Shown here one piece after another: positions 25,001 through 36,019 of a DNA stretch of 64,000 bases (position 1 is its first letter; every line of letters starts with the position of its first letter). Source of the DNA: Amoebophrya sp. A120 (lineage: Eukaryota > Sar > Dinophyceae > Syndiniales > Amoebophryaceae); the NCBI GenBank assembly GCA_905178155.1, contig CAJINV010000011.1:1757216-1821215 (forward strand). The letters run 5' to 3'. The notes below the pieces were generated by a model. That model did no database searches. It was not told where the DNA came from and saw nothing but the letters and a program-made list of their open reading frames with translations. A program made the position numbers and the translations under genes.

Positions 25001-27032
25001 GGTCCTCGTCGTCGTGTCCGTCTTCAAGATTGTTCAAATCAAAGTCCAACAGTCCATCGAGATTCAGGTTGGACAGCGAACTCATATATACCTGCCGCAG
25101 TAACGCGCTCCCGATCTTCGTTTCGGACCGATCTTGCTCTGCGGCCAGAGGACCTTCTGCAGAAGGACCTCCTTCTTCGCCCTGTAGATCGAAGTCCGCA
25201 TGTGGTGCTTGTCCTCCATGTGGTTGCCCTTCCACCACCTGCGCCTGCCCAGCGTGGTCTTGAGCAGCTCTATAGCGGTCATGTTGGGCTGCTTCTACTT
25301 GCGCTTTGGCCTGTACTTCTGGTGGTCCTCCTGCTTGAGAATCTTCTGCTGCTCCTCCTCCAGCAGAAGTTTTCTTGCTGTCACTAGTACTCCGAAACGC
25401 TTCCCATTTGCCGCTTTTCCCGAGCACATACCACAGTCCGTTCGGCCCTTGGCGGTAGGGCGTAGAGCTTATCCAAGAAAAAATCATTGTAGGTGTAACT
25501 TTTTTGAAGGAACAGCATCTGGCATGACAGCAAAAACCTGTCATGCGCAGATAGTACGTGAAAACGCCCTTTAATGGACCCTACGATGCATGCCAAGCAT
25601 GACAGACGCAATCATCTTGCATGTTGCGCATCACAAAATTACACTAACAACGTTTACGTTTTTTTCTTGGATAGAGCTGGGTAAGGGAACATTCCCGCCA
25701 CGGATCATGTCCATGTGCAAGGTTCGATTCGCAGTGAAGTTGAAATTGTTCCTCGATATCGACGACGACGAAGCACCTGTTTTTGATGCACCAAGAATTA
25801 CACCGCTGACTGCAGCCGAGTTCTGCGCCGCTAGCGCCTGTGTTTTCTCTTCCGCGACTTCCACTCGATTGGTAATCTGGTACTGATGTTCGCGGTTCTG
25901 TTGATAGTTATTTCCTCCCCTTTGCATGACCATGTCTGTGTCTCGTAAATTCGTGATGCAATCCCCGTGCTCCACGGACTCCAGGACCTCCATGTTCGCC
26001 GATGTTGTGGTTGCTGGACGACCCATAGTCCTACTACTTCCAGCACCGCGTGTTGAGGACGAGTCTCCGTGAAAATCAAGACCGTCTTGACGCGGAATCC
26101 GGCTTGCAAAAGAACCGGTCGTAGCTGCATTCGCTCCAGCTCTGGATCTGCATCTGCTGCTCGTGCTCTCGTTCTTGCAGTCTATTGCCTCCAGAATCCG
26201 CGCGACGTCGTAACTTCGTTTCTTCCGCTGTGCCAGCACTCGCTGCACCCGCCGCTGGCGCTCGAGCGAAGTCGCATCGTGGTCCTGCTATCGCAAGAAA
26301 AAACTGTTTCACTGTGAACTTGTGATGCATAGAATGGAGCACAGAAGTATTTCTCTTGTTACACCTGCAAGACCTTGACTCTTTAAGAGTGTTTTCCCCT
26401 TGAAAGCGCGCATGGCAAATTTTGTGTGTCATGTGTAAGAAACTTGTGATGCAGATCTTGCAAAATCATCACGGTGAAACAGTTTTTTCGTGGGATACCT
26501 GCTGGTGGTCTACTACTCCGGGAGGTTGGGTCGTGGTTGTATGTTGTAGTGTTGCGGTACCTGTAGCGCTGACAGTGCCCGCATTTTTGGCGTGATTGTT
26601 CTGTGCGAATATCTTTTGCTGAACAGTACCGCCGGACGAGCTGCTCTGATGTCCAGGAGCTAATTGTTGTTGCATCCTCGCCTCCTCTCCTCTCGCACCC
26701 CCGGCCGCAGCCGACGCACCGCGAGACCCCGGCGAAGGGGCCAGGTACTGGTGTAGCTTTCGTGTGGCGATCGGTCTTAAATGTTGCACACTAGAAGCCG
26801 GATCGGCGTCGGCAGTATCTTCCGTTGCGGTTGCCTTTTGAGCAGTGGTTGAAGCAGACGAGCTCTGCGCGCGCTCCTTGCTGGTCCGCAAGAGCATGTT
26901 CTCCTCGCTGGTGCGCTCTTTGGTGCGTGAAATGCTGGCGCCGAGCTCAATTTTGGGGTCGAGGACGACTACCTCGGGAAACTGGCTTCCACGGTCGGTA
27001 AAGGGAGAATAGCTCGCTATGGCTATGCTCAT
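19082..27032 (-). CDS. Large low-complexity protein of unknown family, 8 exons, 2,197 residues
   Basis: Exons 27032-26498, 26283-25674, 25464-23830, 23629-23327, 23057-22963, 22855-19799, 19621-19459 and 19277-19082 join in frame from ATG (MSIAIASYSPF) to TGA. Much is Ser/Asn/Gly/Gln/acidic low complexity, especially the 3-kb sixth exon. Two parts look folded: residues around 385-405 (YRQGPNGLWYVLGKSGKWEAF) and the C-terminal about 130 residues, where helices run through VADTVKAVVAEKV, YDICNTNVLLRPALLVKRM, RRIIPSYQRRLEEGKKIYV and VNDVRRDLDEMFFHL. The latter reads like a conserved domain but I cannot name it. Introns 23829-23630, 22962-22856 and 19458-19278 are GT-AG; the other four are introners of families E, H, A and D. 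Every junction was checked for frame. Confidence 0.75.
19627..19798. mobile_element. Introner, family D (172 bp)
   Basis: Flanks AAAAC and AAACC match at four of five positions if shifted, three strictly. Removing element plus 5 nt joins AVVAEKV to FQLVIDKYADD; other removals of up to 5 nt that keep the frame also work only for 2 nt. Arms TATCCTGTGCAAAAATATCG and its diverged inverse. Confidence 0.85.
23063..23326. mobile_element. Introner, family A (264 bp)
   Basis: Flanked by ATGCT. Nearly perfect arms (TATCAAATGTAAAAATGTC and inverse). Excision joins SVSNMS to MNSSQNPRS. Interior closely matches the copies at 43632 and 57278, suggesting recent spread of this subfamily. Confidence 0.93.
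25470..25673. mobile_element. Introner, family H (204 bp; only copy)
   Basis: Flanked by GAGCT. Arms TATCCAAGAAAAAA and inverse TTTTTTCTTGGATA. Interior has the ATGACAG/CATGACA motifs common to the other families. Excision joins NVPLPSS to TPYRQGPNG. Confidence 0.88.
26289..26497. mobile_element. Introner, family E (209 bp), GT-AG compatible
   Basis: Flanked by CCTGC. Read on the gene strand the repeat is GCAGG, so splicing after GCAG gives an intron starting GTATCC and ending GCAG: one of two introners here with a canonical register. Excision joins VVDHQQ to DHDATSLE. Confidence 0.92.
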
Positions 27033-28247
27033 GATTGTTCCTACTTGATGAAGATCAGTTACTTGGATTCGAAATCATTGACATTGTAGAGGCATAGACA
27101 CAGCAACTCTTTAGCCAAAATAACCGAAACCAGCCATGGCTCAACCATCCTGCGTCCTGAACCTGATTGAATCCTTGATAATTCATACATTCTATCTACG
27201 ATGAATCGTAACGCTTTTCCACACGACTTTCGAAGATGCCAACTACGAATTTCTAAATTCTATCGACGGCCAGTAAGGCAAGGCTGAGCAAGAAATCCGT
27301 ATGAGTTACTAGCAGTGCCGTGGGCCTGTGCTGTGGCAGGAAAGACAATGGCGAAAAGTATGATAGATAATGCACATAAGACAAAGACGACAACAATTAC
27401 ACCGAGAGAAAAACCGAACTATGTCGCAGACTCGTCAACTTTGATGGAAAAAAATTCACCTTCACGCGAAAAAAAAAACACATTGCTCGTGGTACAACGA
27501 TAAAGGCGAAGGAGCGACTCAGCAGGTGGGCGAAAAAAAAAACTAAAAAACCAGTCAAGAGTCATGACAGACTGTTGCTGATCATCAAACGAAATAATTG
27601 GCTAGACAACAACTCAACTCCAGGTCCAGGCACAAAAAACCCAAAACAGAGCGTCTCGAACGAAGAAATCGATGCCATCAAAGATGGGCCACCAGAGAGA
27701 GCCACAAATAAAAAACCCAGCACGACAGAGTTTCGACAGGATCGCCTTTGCGCAACAAAAAAACCTGACGATCTCGACTTCTGAAAGAACAGGGGCCTGA
27801 TTTACACAGTCGTGTCAAGAAAGATGAAGAAGAAGACGCGGCCCTGTAACATACATTGCAATAATAAAGCAGCAGTGTCACGCGCTTCGTGGTCGTAGCG
27901 TACGCTGATTTGAATTTGATATTTTTCTTCTATTTCGAAGTTGGCTTCGCAAAAATTGCAATTTCTTTTCTTTTCGTGCATTTTTCAATTGACTCAACAT
28001 TGGAGAAACGGAAACCGAAACGGGAATAATACTAATTGTCTTCGTTCTCCATAGCAAAAAAGTATAGTAAAAAATGAAAAACAGTTCAGTATTCACATCA
28101 ATCGACTTCTTTCATATGTAGAAGCAGAATCAGTATCAGTTGCACCAAAATTGTTCCTCGAATAAAACTTGCCTTCTTCAGTGCCTCTCTGCTCGTGCTC
28201 GCAAAACCGCCCCAGCAGCAGCTGCACTGAAGATGTTGTAGTTCATC
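27033..28247. other. Intergenic, 1.2 kb
   Basis: Upstream of the large low-complexity gene and downstream of the Cys-containing gene. A-rich tracts occur at 27420-27560. No gene, RNA or repeat is recognised. Confidence 0.5.
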
Positions 28248-31200
28248 TTACGACAGAAACGACTCCCCGCTGATCGGATGCGCGTTGACAACGTTTGTCC
28301 ATTTGATATTCCCGTCGTCCCGCCAAGTATCGTCCAGTCCGAGCCGAAAATGGTTGAAGCCCTTCTGCTATCAAATGCAAAGGTATCGTATTCGTCGTAA
28401 GAGCAACACTGCATGACACACCCCTACCTCCCCATCTTTATCTTAGGTGAATCAGCATTACAGATTCCTCCACTTGTTTTTTCTCTTCTTGGGAAATAAA
28501 TTTGTAATGTTGCAATTTATCATACTAATGGGCACGATACTTTTGCAATGCATATCTGCGTCCGCATGTATCTCGCACAGTTGCTGCCGCCGAACCCGTG
28601 TTCCTTCATCGTCCTTCGGTCCGACGTGCCCAGGCAGTTCACCTCGATCGCGGCGTGCGCGTTGTTGGTTGGCGACCCGTGCATGTAGCGGTGCAAAGCG
28701 GGGCCCGTGATACAGTAGGGGTGCGCGATGTGGGACCGGCAAATGTCGAACGTCCGTCCCGTGTCCAAGCCGGGAAGCAGCATCAGCTCGTTTTTTGGCA
28801 CGTGCTCGGCCGTTGACCAGTCCTTGTTATCCGGGTCAAAGACTTCCAGCTTCACGTGCTGCCCGTCCGGGTCAATGGACTTTAGCACCACCGGCAACGC
28901 CTCGTGTTTCTCATCGGCGCCGTCGAACAGGCCCCCAACCGTGCTCAGCGCGTGGCCCAAAAAGGAGCTGCTGTCGTCCTTCTTTTCGCGCCGCCAGATG
29001 TACTCGCTGTCGACTTGGAGGTAGGTTTTCGGACCGACTAAACGGTCGAAATTCCGCCCGGCGTGCTGGAGCTCCATACTCGTGTAGTTGTACTGCTGGC
29101 CGGTGACGTCGGATTTCACCACCCACCGCCCTAAACTCCCCCCCACAATAGTCCCAGACTCCGTGGGCTGCAGCCCGTAGGACCGGCCGTACGCAGTGGC
29201 GGCGCCGATACTGGAGAGGACGACGCGATCCGGCGCGTCAAAGTCCTTGCCGCCGTAGGACCGGATGAAGCCCGCGTCGACCTCGGAAACGCCCAGCGGG
29301 GTCAGATTGTATCACACAGAAAAACAAAAAAGTAAGCCGGCAGGTCACATTTGTAATGCAAAAATAAATACACAAAAAAATCTGTATTGCGTATCCTAAG
29401 CAGCATGCTATGGGGCCACCGATGACAGATTTTTCTGTGTATTTATTTTTGCATTACAAATATGCCCTGTCTGCTTTTTTCTCTGGGATAGATTGTGGTC
29501 GAAAACGAGCGCTTCGTACGTCCCGTTGTGATCCACGCGCTCCTGGAGCAGGGTGACTGGCCAGTACTGCCCCTTCACATCGCGGCACTGTAGTTGCAGT
29601 TGATGAGGGAGCAGGTGGGTCTAATATTATTGCACTGATCATTCGATTGCGTCTCGTCTCTCTGTCTGTCAGGGACAGGACAGCAGCAGTGCGAGAATGA
29701 TGAACAAGCACCGAAGTAGCAACAGAATTGATGTGCGAGTGCCCTTTAGTTTTACAACTACACTCCAAATTGGTAGTTTTTTTGCGATGAGTTACTTATG
29801 CCTTAGTCCTAGGTACTAAGTATGTCAACCGTCAACATCAACACTTCTGGTATCAATATTCCTACCTCGTACATATCCGCCACCCCCACTTGCACGTCCC
29901 GGTGCTTGGACGGATCCGCACGCTTCGGCCAGGCCGCGCGCCGCTCCCACTTGTGGTTCTTTTCCCCGAACCAGGCCGAGGAAGCCGCGTGGTTCAGAGA
30001 CGACGAGTAGCAGAAGCCCCCCGTTCTCTTGCTGAAGTCCGCGGGGAGAACCGAGACGCAGATGTTGTACCCCCGTCTATGTATCAAATACAAATATGTC
30101 TGGGTCTGGAAACTTGTGATGCAAGCACGGCAATTATGAAAACACTGTAATGCGCTGCCCAGCATGACAAGTTTTGCCGTGGTTCTGAGTTGCGTACTCC
30201 GCATGAGAAACTGCGTCTTTGCATGGCAGGCCAGAGACGCTCTTTGCGGCAATGCAATACAGAACTCAGAGTCATGCCAGACTAGCATGACAAATCTCGC
30301 AATCTCCCAGACTCAGACATATTTGCATTCGATATTGTGTGGGTCGTCGCAGTATTCCCCCATGTAGGGGAACTTCCCCGCCTGCTCGATGCGGCCCCAC
30401 CCGTCGCACGGTATCCTGAGTAAAAACGTCCCCACCCCAGAGTTGTAATGCAGATTTGCAAAGACAGAGAGACTTGTAATGCGCATCCCCATGAGAGTCA
30501 TTCCCAATCGTGTTTTGCAATTTGTGATGCTGCAAATAGGATGAGAAGATGGCTTTGTGATGCGGCTGTCCTTGCGAAACTGCACTACAATACAGAGGAA
30601 GACTTGTCATGCGTGACTCCCAAAACTTCCGGGTCTGTGTTGCAGATTTCCCATCTTGACTATGGGGTGGGGACATTTTTCCACACAATACACGGCATCA
30701 GCGACCCACCGACATCGAGCACCTCGTCCTCCGGTGTATCGTCAGGAAAAATTTCCCCTGCCCATATCGAAGAGGAACGCCTCAGAGAATTTGCGATGCT
30801 GATTTGTGACCACAAATCTTGTCTGTCTTGCAAGAAAGCAACGCCATAGGCTTCGCACCATTTTTATGCATGCGGTTTGTAATGCTGTTCGGCCTACAGC
30901 ATAGACGTTCCTCATGCTAAGCGCCTAGGCCGAAACCTCTCTACATTGGCACGATATGGGCCTGCAGTCCTCTGCTGCAAGACAAATCGGATTTGTGTAC
31001 GCAAATCTAGCATCAGAAATTTCGTTTTGATGTGGGGAGGGGGGATTTTTCATTTTGATACGGTGCGGGCGCGAACCCGGGGTGCTCGTCCAGGTCGTCG
31101 TCCCCGGTATCGCCCGAAAACCCATTCTATGGAATGCAAATATGTCTGGGTCTGCAAACTTGTGATGCTGGTTGGAGAAAGACGAGCACGCCTCAATTGG

Positions 31201-33473
31201 CTGCCAAGCATGACAGATTTTGCAGATGCTGCAGCGTTGGCTGTTCTGCATGACACACTGGGCTTCTACCTGAGAGAAGAATGGCGCGTTTGGGTAACGT
31301 ACACGACAAACTTGACAATCATGCTAGCAGAGCATGACAAACCCTGCATCTTTCGTCCAGACCCAGACATATAATTTGCAATGCATACGTTCGGGGGGAC
31401 ACCGCTGAACAGCCCGCGGTCGGGACAGTTTTCCATCCTGTGCAAAAGGATCGCAGTCGTAGTAATGTTTATCGCAGTCGTGCATTACAAATCTCCTGTT
31501 TAAGCGCAATCCGCATTACAAATTCCATTTCTCATCATGCTGAGGAGATTTGTCATGCGATTTGTACTAGTACTTACGATACTTTTGCAATGCATATTCC
31601 CGAGCGACTGGCAAATCGGGTCGGCGTCCGCGAACTTTTTGTCGGGGAGGTCCAAGTTCATGTTCATCCGCATTTTGTATTTCAACACCTTCCGCCCCTT
31701 GAGCTTGTTCGTCATCTTCATGTACTCCATCTCCTCCTTGTTCTTCGGAATCTTGTTGTCCGCAAAGGAGAAGGATGTAGCTCTTGTCCTCCGCTGGAGG
31801 AGATCGTGCCGGCCCGTTAGCATGAGAAGTGGTGAGTTTGTAGTGAATTTTGCATGACAAATAGCAGAGGAGACTGCCGGGACATTGTCCCTTTTGCTCT
31901 TCTGGGAAGTGGGTTCTGCACACCGCAGAAGTTAGTTGTCCAGGCTTATGCGGCGGGCAGCTGGACATGGCCTGGGCGTCATTCTTTGGCCATGTCTTTT
32001 CGTCTTCCTGTGCTTGCAAAAGAGCAAGCACTGCAGCAGCCGCGGCAAACACGCCAAAAACAAGAGCCGCGAAGCACATAAGCGCAGTTTAGGCAAGATG
32101 AAGGCGCGGAAGCAAAGGCGAAAGGACCCGGCCGAGAGCTTTGACGCGTCTATCCGGCAGGCGCGTGAACTCTCCAGGCCTTTTCGGCAGAATATAGAGG
32201 CGCTTAGGGCAACAGCGGGCGCCTGTCTTTTCCCCTCGGCCCCACTTCCCAGGGTCTACTTGTGCGTTTTTTTGAGCACTTTTCTGCGCTAAACTTTGCT
32301 TATCACGGTCGAGAAGTGGCGCTCGGTGAATTTTGGGGTGAATTTTGAAAAGGACGCCGGTGAATTTTGTCCTCCGGCTCCTTTTCAAAATTCGCTAGCG
32401 CGTGAGAAACTCCAGGTTTTGGGGCTTCAACAAAGTGTCGCCAAAACAAAAAGTCCCAAAATTCACCAAGGAAATTCTTGACCTGGGGATCACGTCGAAT
32501 AAGACTTGCTCCGGAGGCAAAAAGACACGTGGGGAGTTGTGAGCAGAACACAGCAGGCGAAGCAAGCTAGCGTCCGCGGCCGAGTCGTGCCTCCCCTTCC
32601 ACCCGAGGCTGCTCCCAGATATCCAAGTCCAAGCCGAGCCAACCACAACTCGTGAGAGCATAGATACATGTTGAACTAGTGCCCCTGTGTTCAGGCGTCG
32701 CCCTCCCTCCCGACCATTCCGGAGAGGAACTTCTGAGGCAGACGCGCAGAAGAATAAGAGCCCCCCGACCCACCTTCTCTGGTCGCTAGATACGCACTAC
32801 ACAGCCCGGCGAGCCCCCGCAAGACCACCTCTTTTGGTGCTGCAAGCGCCACCACGCGACGAGCAGCCCTTCAGGCTATGTGGGATGCTTGGGCTCGTGT
32901 GTCTAATACGTAGCGCTCTTCTCTTTTAAGTAAATGCAAGTCATGCAATACAAATTCACTGCAAATTCACACTTCTGTACGCTAACGACCGTCCAAGGCG
33001 TAAATCTTGTTGTCCGCAAAGGAGAAGGATGTAGCTCTTGTCCTCCGCTGGAGGAGATCGTGCCGGCCTTGATGAAGTCTTGATGTTCTCAGATAATTCA
33101 CGCCACAGCAACTGCTAATCGCAGACATGCCACGACCAGTTGTGCTATGATCTTCGTGCACTTCTTGTGGTTCTCGAGGGAGCCCCCGGCTGCTGCATGA
33201 TACAGCTGGCGGTGTGCGACCGGTATTGTTCATCTCCCACGTCGACCAGGAGGTAGGCAGCAGGTTGAAGTTCGTAGTTGCAAAAAGTCCACGCCCCGGA
33301 GAAGGACGTCGTCGATGTCGAGCAGTGGAAGTGGTCTCGCCTGCAAAATTCTCTACGCTTGAGGTTCTCGCCGCCGCGCCGCCTGACGACAACCCTTTGC
33401 TGAAACCACCTCCTGTGGTCGCGGTCGTCATGAAGACGTCAGAGAGAAAGTTGTCCAGGTAGGCACGAAACAT
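28248..33473 (-). CDS. Cys-containing protein of unknown family, split by seven introners
   Basis: From ATG 33473 the exons 33473-33003, 31748-31597, 31428-31388, 31122-31061, 30731-30691, 30406-30335, 30076-29866, 29587-29491, 29304-28555 and 28363-28248 join in frame to 670 residues ending in TAA. The first 157 residues are low-complexity. The rest is protein-like, with scattered Cys (PICQSLGNCPDRGLF, MPCDGWGRIEQAG, MGEYCDDPHKRGYNICV, TGGFCYSSS, MYECRDVKGQYWPVTLLQE) and a long last part with FDICRSHIAHPYCITG. The Cys pattern hints at a secreted or lumenal protein, but I recognise no domain. Intron 29865-29588 is GT-AG; the first intron (about 33002-31749) is the odd duplicated segment described separately. 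An alternative first exon inside that segment, starting at ATG 32079, encodes a signal-peptide-like stretch but is out of frame with the downstream exons. Confidence 0.7.
28369..28554. mobile_element. Introner, family D (186 bp)
   Basis: Flanked by TCTGC. Hybrid-looking start: TATCAAATGCAAA as in family A, then GGTATCGTATTCG as in family D. The right arm is pure D. Excision joins ARYMRTQ to KGFNHFRLG just before the stop. Confidence 0.9.
29310..29490. mobile_element. Introner, family G (181 bp; only copy)
   Basis: Flanked by GATTG. Arms TATCACACAGAAAAACAAAA and a diverged inverse, then an almost perfect inner palindrome around TTTGTAATGCAAAAATAAAT. Excision joins ALVFDHN to LTPLGVSEVD. Confidence 0.9.
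30082..30334. mobile_element. Introner, family A (253 bp)
   Basis: The flanks (CTATG, TTGTG) have diverged, yet removal of element plus 5 nt keeps the frame (CDDPHKRGYNICV). Arms carry TCTGGGTCTGGAA and CCCAGACTCAGAC, the latter with one changed base. Confidence 0.85.
30412..30690. mobile_element. Introner, family B (279 bp)
   Basis: Flanked by CACGG. Left arm TATCCTGAGTAAAAACGTCC; right arm ends CCACACAATA, a changed terminus. Excision joins GGSLMP to CDGWGRIEQ. Confidence 0.9.
30737..31060. mobile_element. Introner, family F (324 bp)
   Basis: Flanked by CGGTG. Arms carry GGAAAAATTTCCCCTGCCC on the left and GGGGAGGGGGGATTTTTC on the right. Excision joins GFAPAP to EDEVLDVGG. Separated by only 46 nt from the family B copy and 67 nt from the next family A copy. 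Confidence 0.9.
31128..31387. mobile_element. Introner, family A (260 bp)
   Basis: The terminal tetramer is TATG rather than TATC; flanks CATTC and CGTTC differ at one position. Excision joins SGVPPN to GFSGDTGDD. Confidence 0.87.
31434..31596. mobile_element. Introner, family D, decayed terminus (163 bp)
   Basis: Left end reads CATCCTGTGCAAAAGG where others have TATCCTGTGCAAAAG; flanks TTTTC and TTCCC match at three of five. Removal with 5 nt gives ICQSLGNCPDRG in frame. Confidence 0.8.
31749..31814. repeat. 66-bp direct repeat, copy 1
   Basis: Identical over 66 bp to 33003-33068. It encodes on the gene strand HDLLQRRTRATSFSFADNKI in the frame that continues into PKNKEEMEYM. Confidence 0.9.
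31815..32987. mobile_element. Long-TIR element forming a 1.25-kb intron (about 1,173 bp)
   Basis: Starts CGTTAGC and ends GCTAACG. The two ends form an imperfect inverted repeat of about 45 bp: AGAAGTG, then GTAGTGAATTTTGCATGAC on the left against GCAGTGAATTTGTATTGCATG read inverted from the right. It lies between two copies of a 66-bp exon segment. The interior is GC-rich, with a hairpin near 32350-32400, and encodes no recognisable transposase. An interior minus-strand ATG at 32079 opens a very hydrophobic Ala/Val-rich stretch. Confidence 0.65.
33003..33068. repeat. 66-bp direct repeat, copy 2
   Basis: Second copy of the segment at 31749-31814, 1,254 bp away (418 codons' worth). It follows SRLHQGR on the gene strand, in the same frame as copy 1. 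Confidence 0.9.
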
Positions 33474-36019
33474 CTTGTGTGCTGCTGCTGTGCAGCTGCA
33501 GTTCTCTCACTGACTCTCTTGCAAACGGAGCCAGAAATTGTTTGCAATACCGTCTTGCATGCGTGTGTGGCTGATGTGGTGCGTTGCTCTGCCTCTGTCG
33601 CCCACATACATGTCTACCACCACTGAGCGAAGAAGCGCATCAGAAGCTGCAAGTACTAGTAGCTCACTATATGCAAAGATACGAGTTCGACGCGTATACT
33701 GTAGGATAAGGATTTTGTTTCGAGTTCAATAATTTTTCTCTCCCTCAAGCCGAACAGGTAGAAGTTGTCCTACTGGAACTGGTACTTCACTCCCAAGTAA
33801 TAAACGCTCCTCGACGATCTTCGAAACAAACGAACACGACCTCTATTGCTGGTACTACACAACGTAGCAATCACAACTGTCCTGCCTGAGAACCGCAACG
33901 AAATCAGTTGTATCTCTACTTTCTAGAACTAGAACTAGAATCTCACCGCTTTGGCATGCTCGCACAGTGGTGCAACGGTAGAACTGTTTTTTTCAATGCC
34001 CTCATGAGAGATAAAAAAATAGCGAGATGGGCTAGGCCCTTCCACGCAAATCTCTTCAACCAGATGTTGAGTGGTTCTGGACCATTTAAAATCTGTGCAA
34101 GCAGGGAGGTTCTGGGCAAAAGGCTTATGACTATGAGATAAAGTAAGTACTTGAAAAGAAACTAGTTTTTTGTAGGACACGGCTATCCCGTAGTCGAGCT
34201 ACTTAAACTACATCACGCATTTAGCGCGACTACACCCCCTTCTTGCTCTGGTCATGCTATTTTGTGCGAATGGATGTGGTTGTGGAATCAAATCTATCAT
34301 CCTAAAAATACATCACAGGTGTGACGGATGGTCGTGGTGGATGCGACATCATGATAAGAAGAAAATGCTCGTGGGTTCTTGACGTAAAGCACAATGTTGA
34401 CAGAAATGAAAAAGAGCGAGAAAACTTCAAATTGCTCGCTCGTCAAACAACTGCACTTTACTATATGCCCAGTCCCAGCAGCATTATGGCCCCTTCGGCT
34501 GTTAATTTAGTGGTAAAGCAAGCTGCTGCACAAAAACTACGATCAGATGAGGATAATAAATTCTAATTCATCTGCAAATAATAACGACTTGCCTAGTTTG
34601 AAACAACTACATTTCTAGCGCCGACAGCGGTTTTTAAAAATAGAAGTCCAGATCTTCTCTAATAATGGACTACACGGCGGACATGTACGATTCAAGTTAA
34701 GTAGCTTGCAGTTGATCGAAGATCGCTGCTATGTTATTGGCGTCTGTAAGTCTAGGGTACTAGAAACTGGACTTCTGCTTTTGCACACTGTCTTTCTTTG
34801 ACGGTTGTACGTTTCTTGAACCACTCTTCTATTTCAAAAAAAATCCTTTTGTTATTGTACACGGAGCGGATGGGGAAACTAAATTAACCCTAAGCATGAA
34901 AAAAAAAAAAATGAAAAATATATGCACCTCGGCGTGTGTGTCAGAGACCGGCAAAAGAGATGCTCCCACTCCCTTTTGCAGGTTCTCTTCACCCTCGAAT
35001 ATGATTATGAATAATTTCTGCGTAAAGTGACTGGCGTGAGTCCTTGCGTTTATTTCCCCAGACAGCAATACGGCCGAGCAAGGGGTTTGTTCTTGCCGCG
35101 TACTGTTCTATGATTCCACCTCCAGACTGGCTCGGTTCTGTCCTATTCCCGGTTGTACTACAATTACGTAGGCGGCATTTGAGTGAGCCAGACAACAGCA
35201 ATACGTTGCAGCTCTCCGTCATCTAATTTCCTTGACGGAGCCACAACATTTTTGACCAAGCCTCACAGCCTTTCCTAAGAACTGGCGCGAAAAGGAAAAC
35301 TACAGAAAAAAAGCCGGCGCACTTCGCATGAAATAGATCGCGAAAAATTGTACACTTGTTATAGAAGCTTGAGCTAAAAAAAACTCATTGCTGTGTATCA
35401 TGGTAGGTACTTACCTCCTAATGTAGGGCGCAGGAGTAGGTACGGAAAAATTACGTCATTCGAAGGACGTAAATTCTTGAGAAATGTAGACAGCAACGCG
35501 TAAAGATGGATCTATTCTCATAAAAAGAGAAATCCATAAGAAAGTAGATGGCACTCAACAAACTTTGTATCTCTTTACTCATACTCTATCTATGTGAATG
35601 TATGTGAATGGTGCAACTTCTTGCGGTCGTCGTGCTCTTCGGATGTAGTAAACTGGATTTTCGAGCTGTAGTTTTGTTCGTTCTTGTCATTTATTTTTAT
35701 TCGCTGGCTCGTTGTTCCTTCATAACCATAAGGCTGCTGCATGCAATACAAATACAATATCAATGGCTGATCATGTGCTGCTACCGATATTAAACATTTT
35801 TTGTCTTCTTCCGGGTGAGGTTCGCTCACGTTGTTCAAATCGGTCTAATCGGTAGTTCGAGATGAATCATATAATAATGCAACGAATATTTCAATCATAT
35901 ACAATCAAGATCGTTCGTATCTAGGGTCCTCACTGGTCTATCAATACATCATTAAATTTCTATAAACGAAGTCCTCACTGGAGTTAGTATGTGTACCAAG
36001 GATTGTTCGGAACGAACGC
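33474..36019. other. 2.5-kb intergenic region
   Basis: AT-rich spacer upstream of the Cys-containing gene. A tRNA-A-box-like string occurs near 33970 but has no partner. No gene or introner is seen. Confidence 0.5.

Noticed and set aside
33960-34080. Possible tRNA gene (TGGTGCAACGGTAGAAC resembles an A box)
   Set aside because: No B box at the right distance and no cloverleaf could be drawn; the GGTTCTGGACC string about 100 nt on does not pair suitably.
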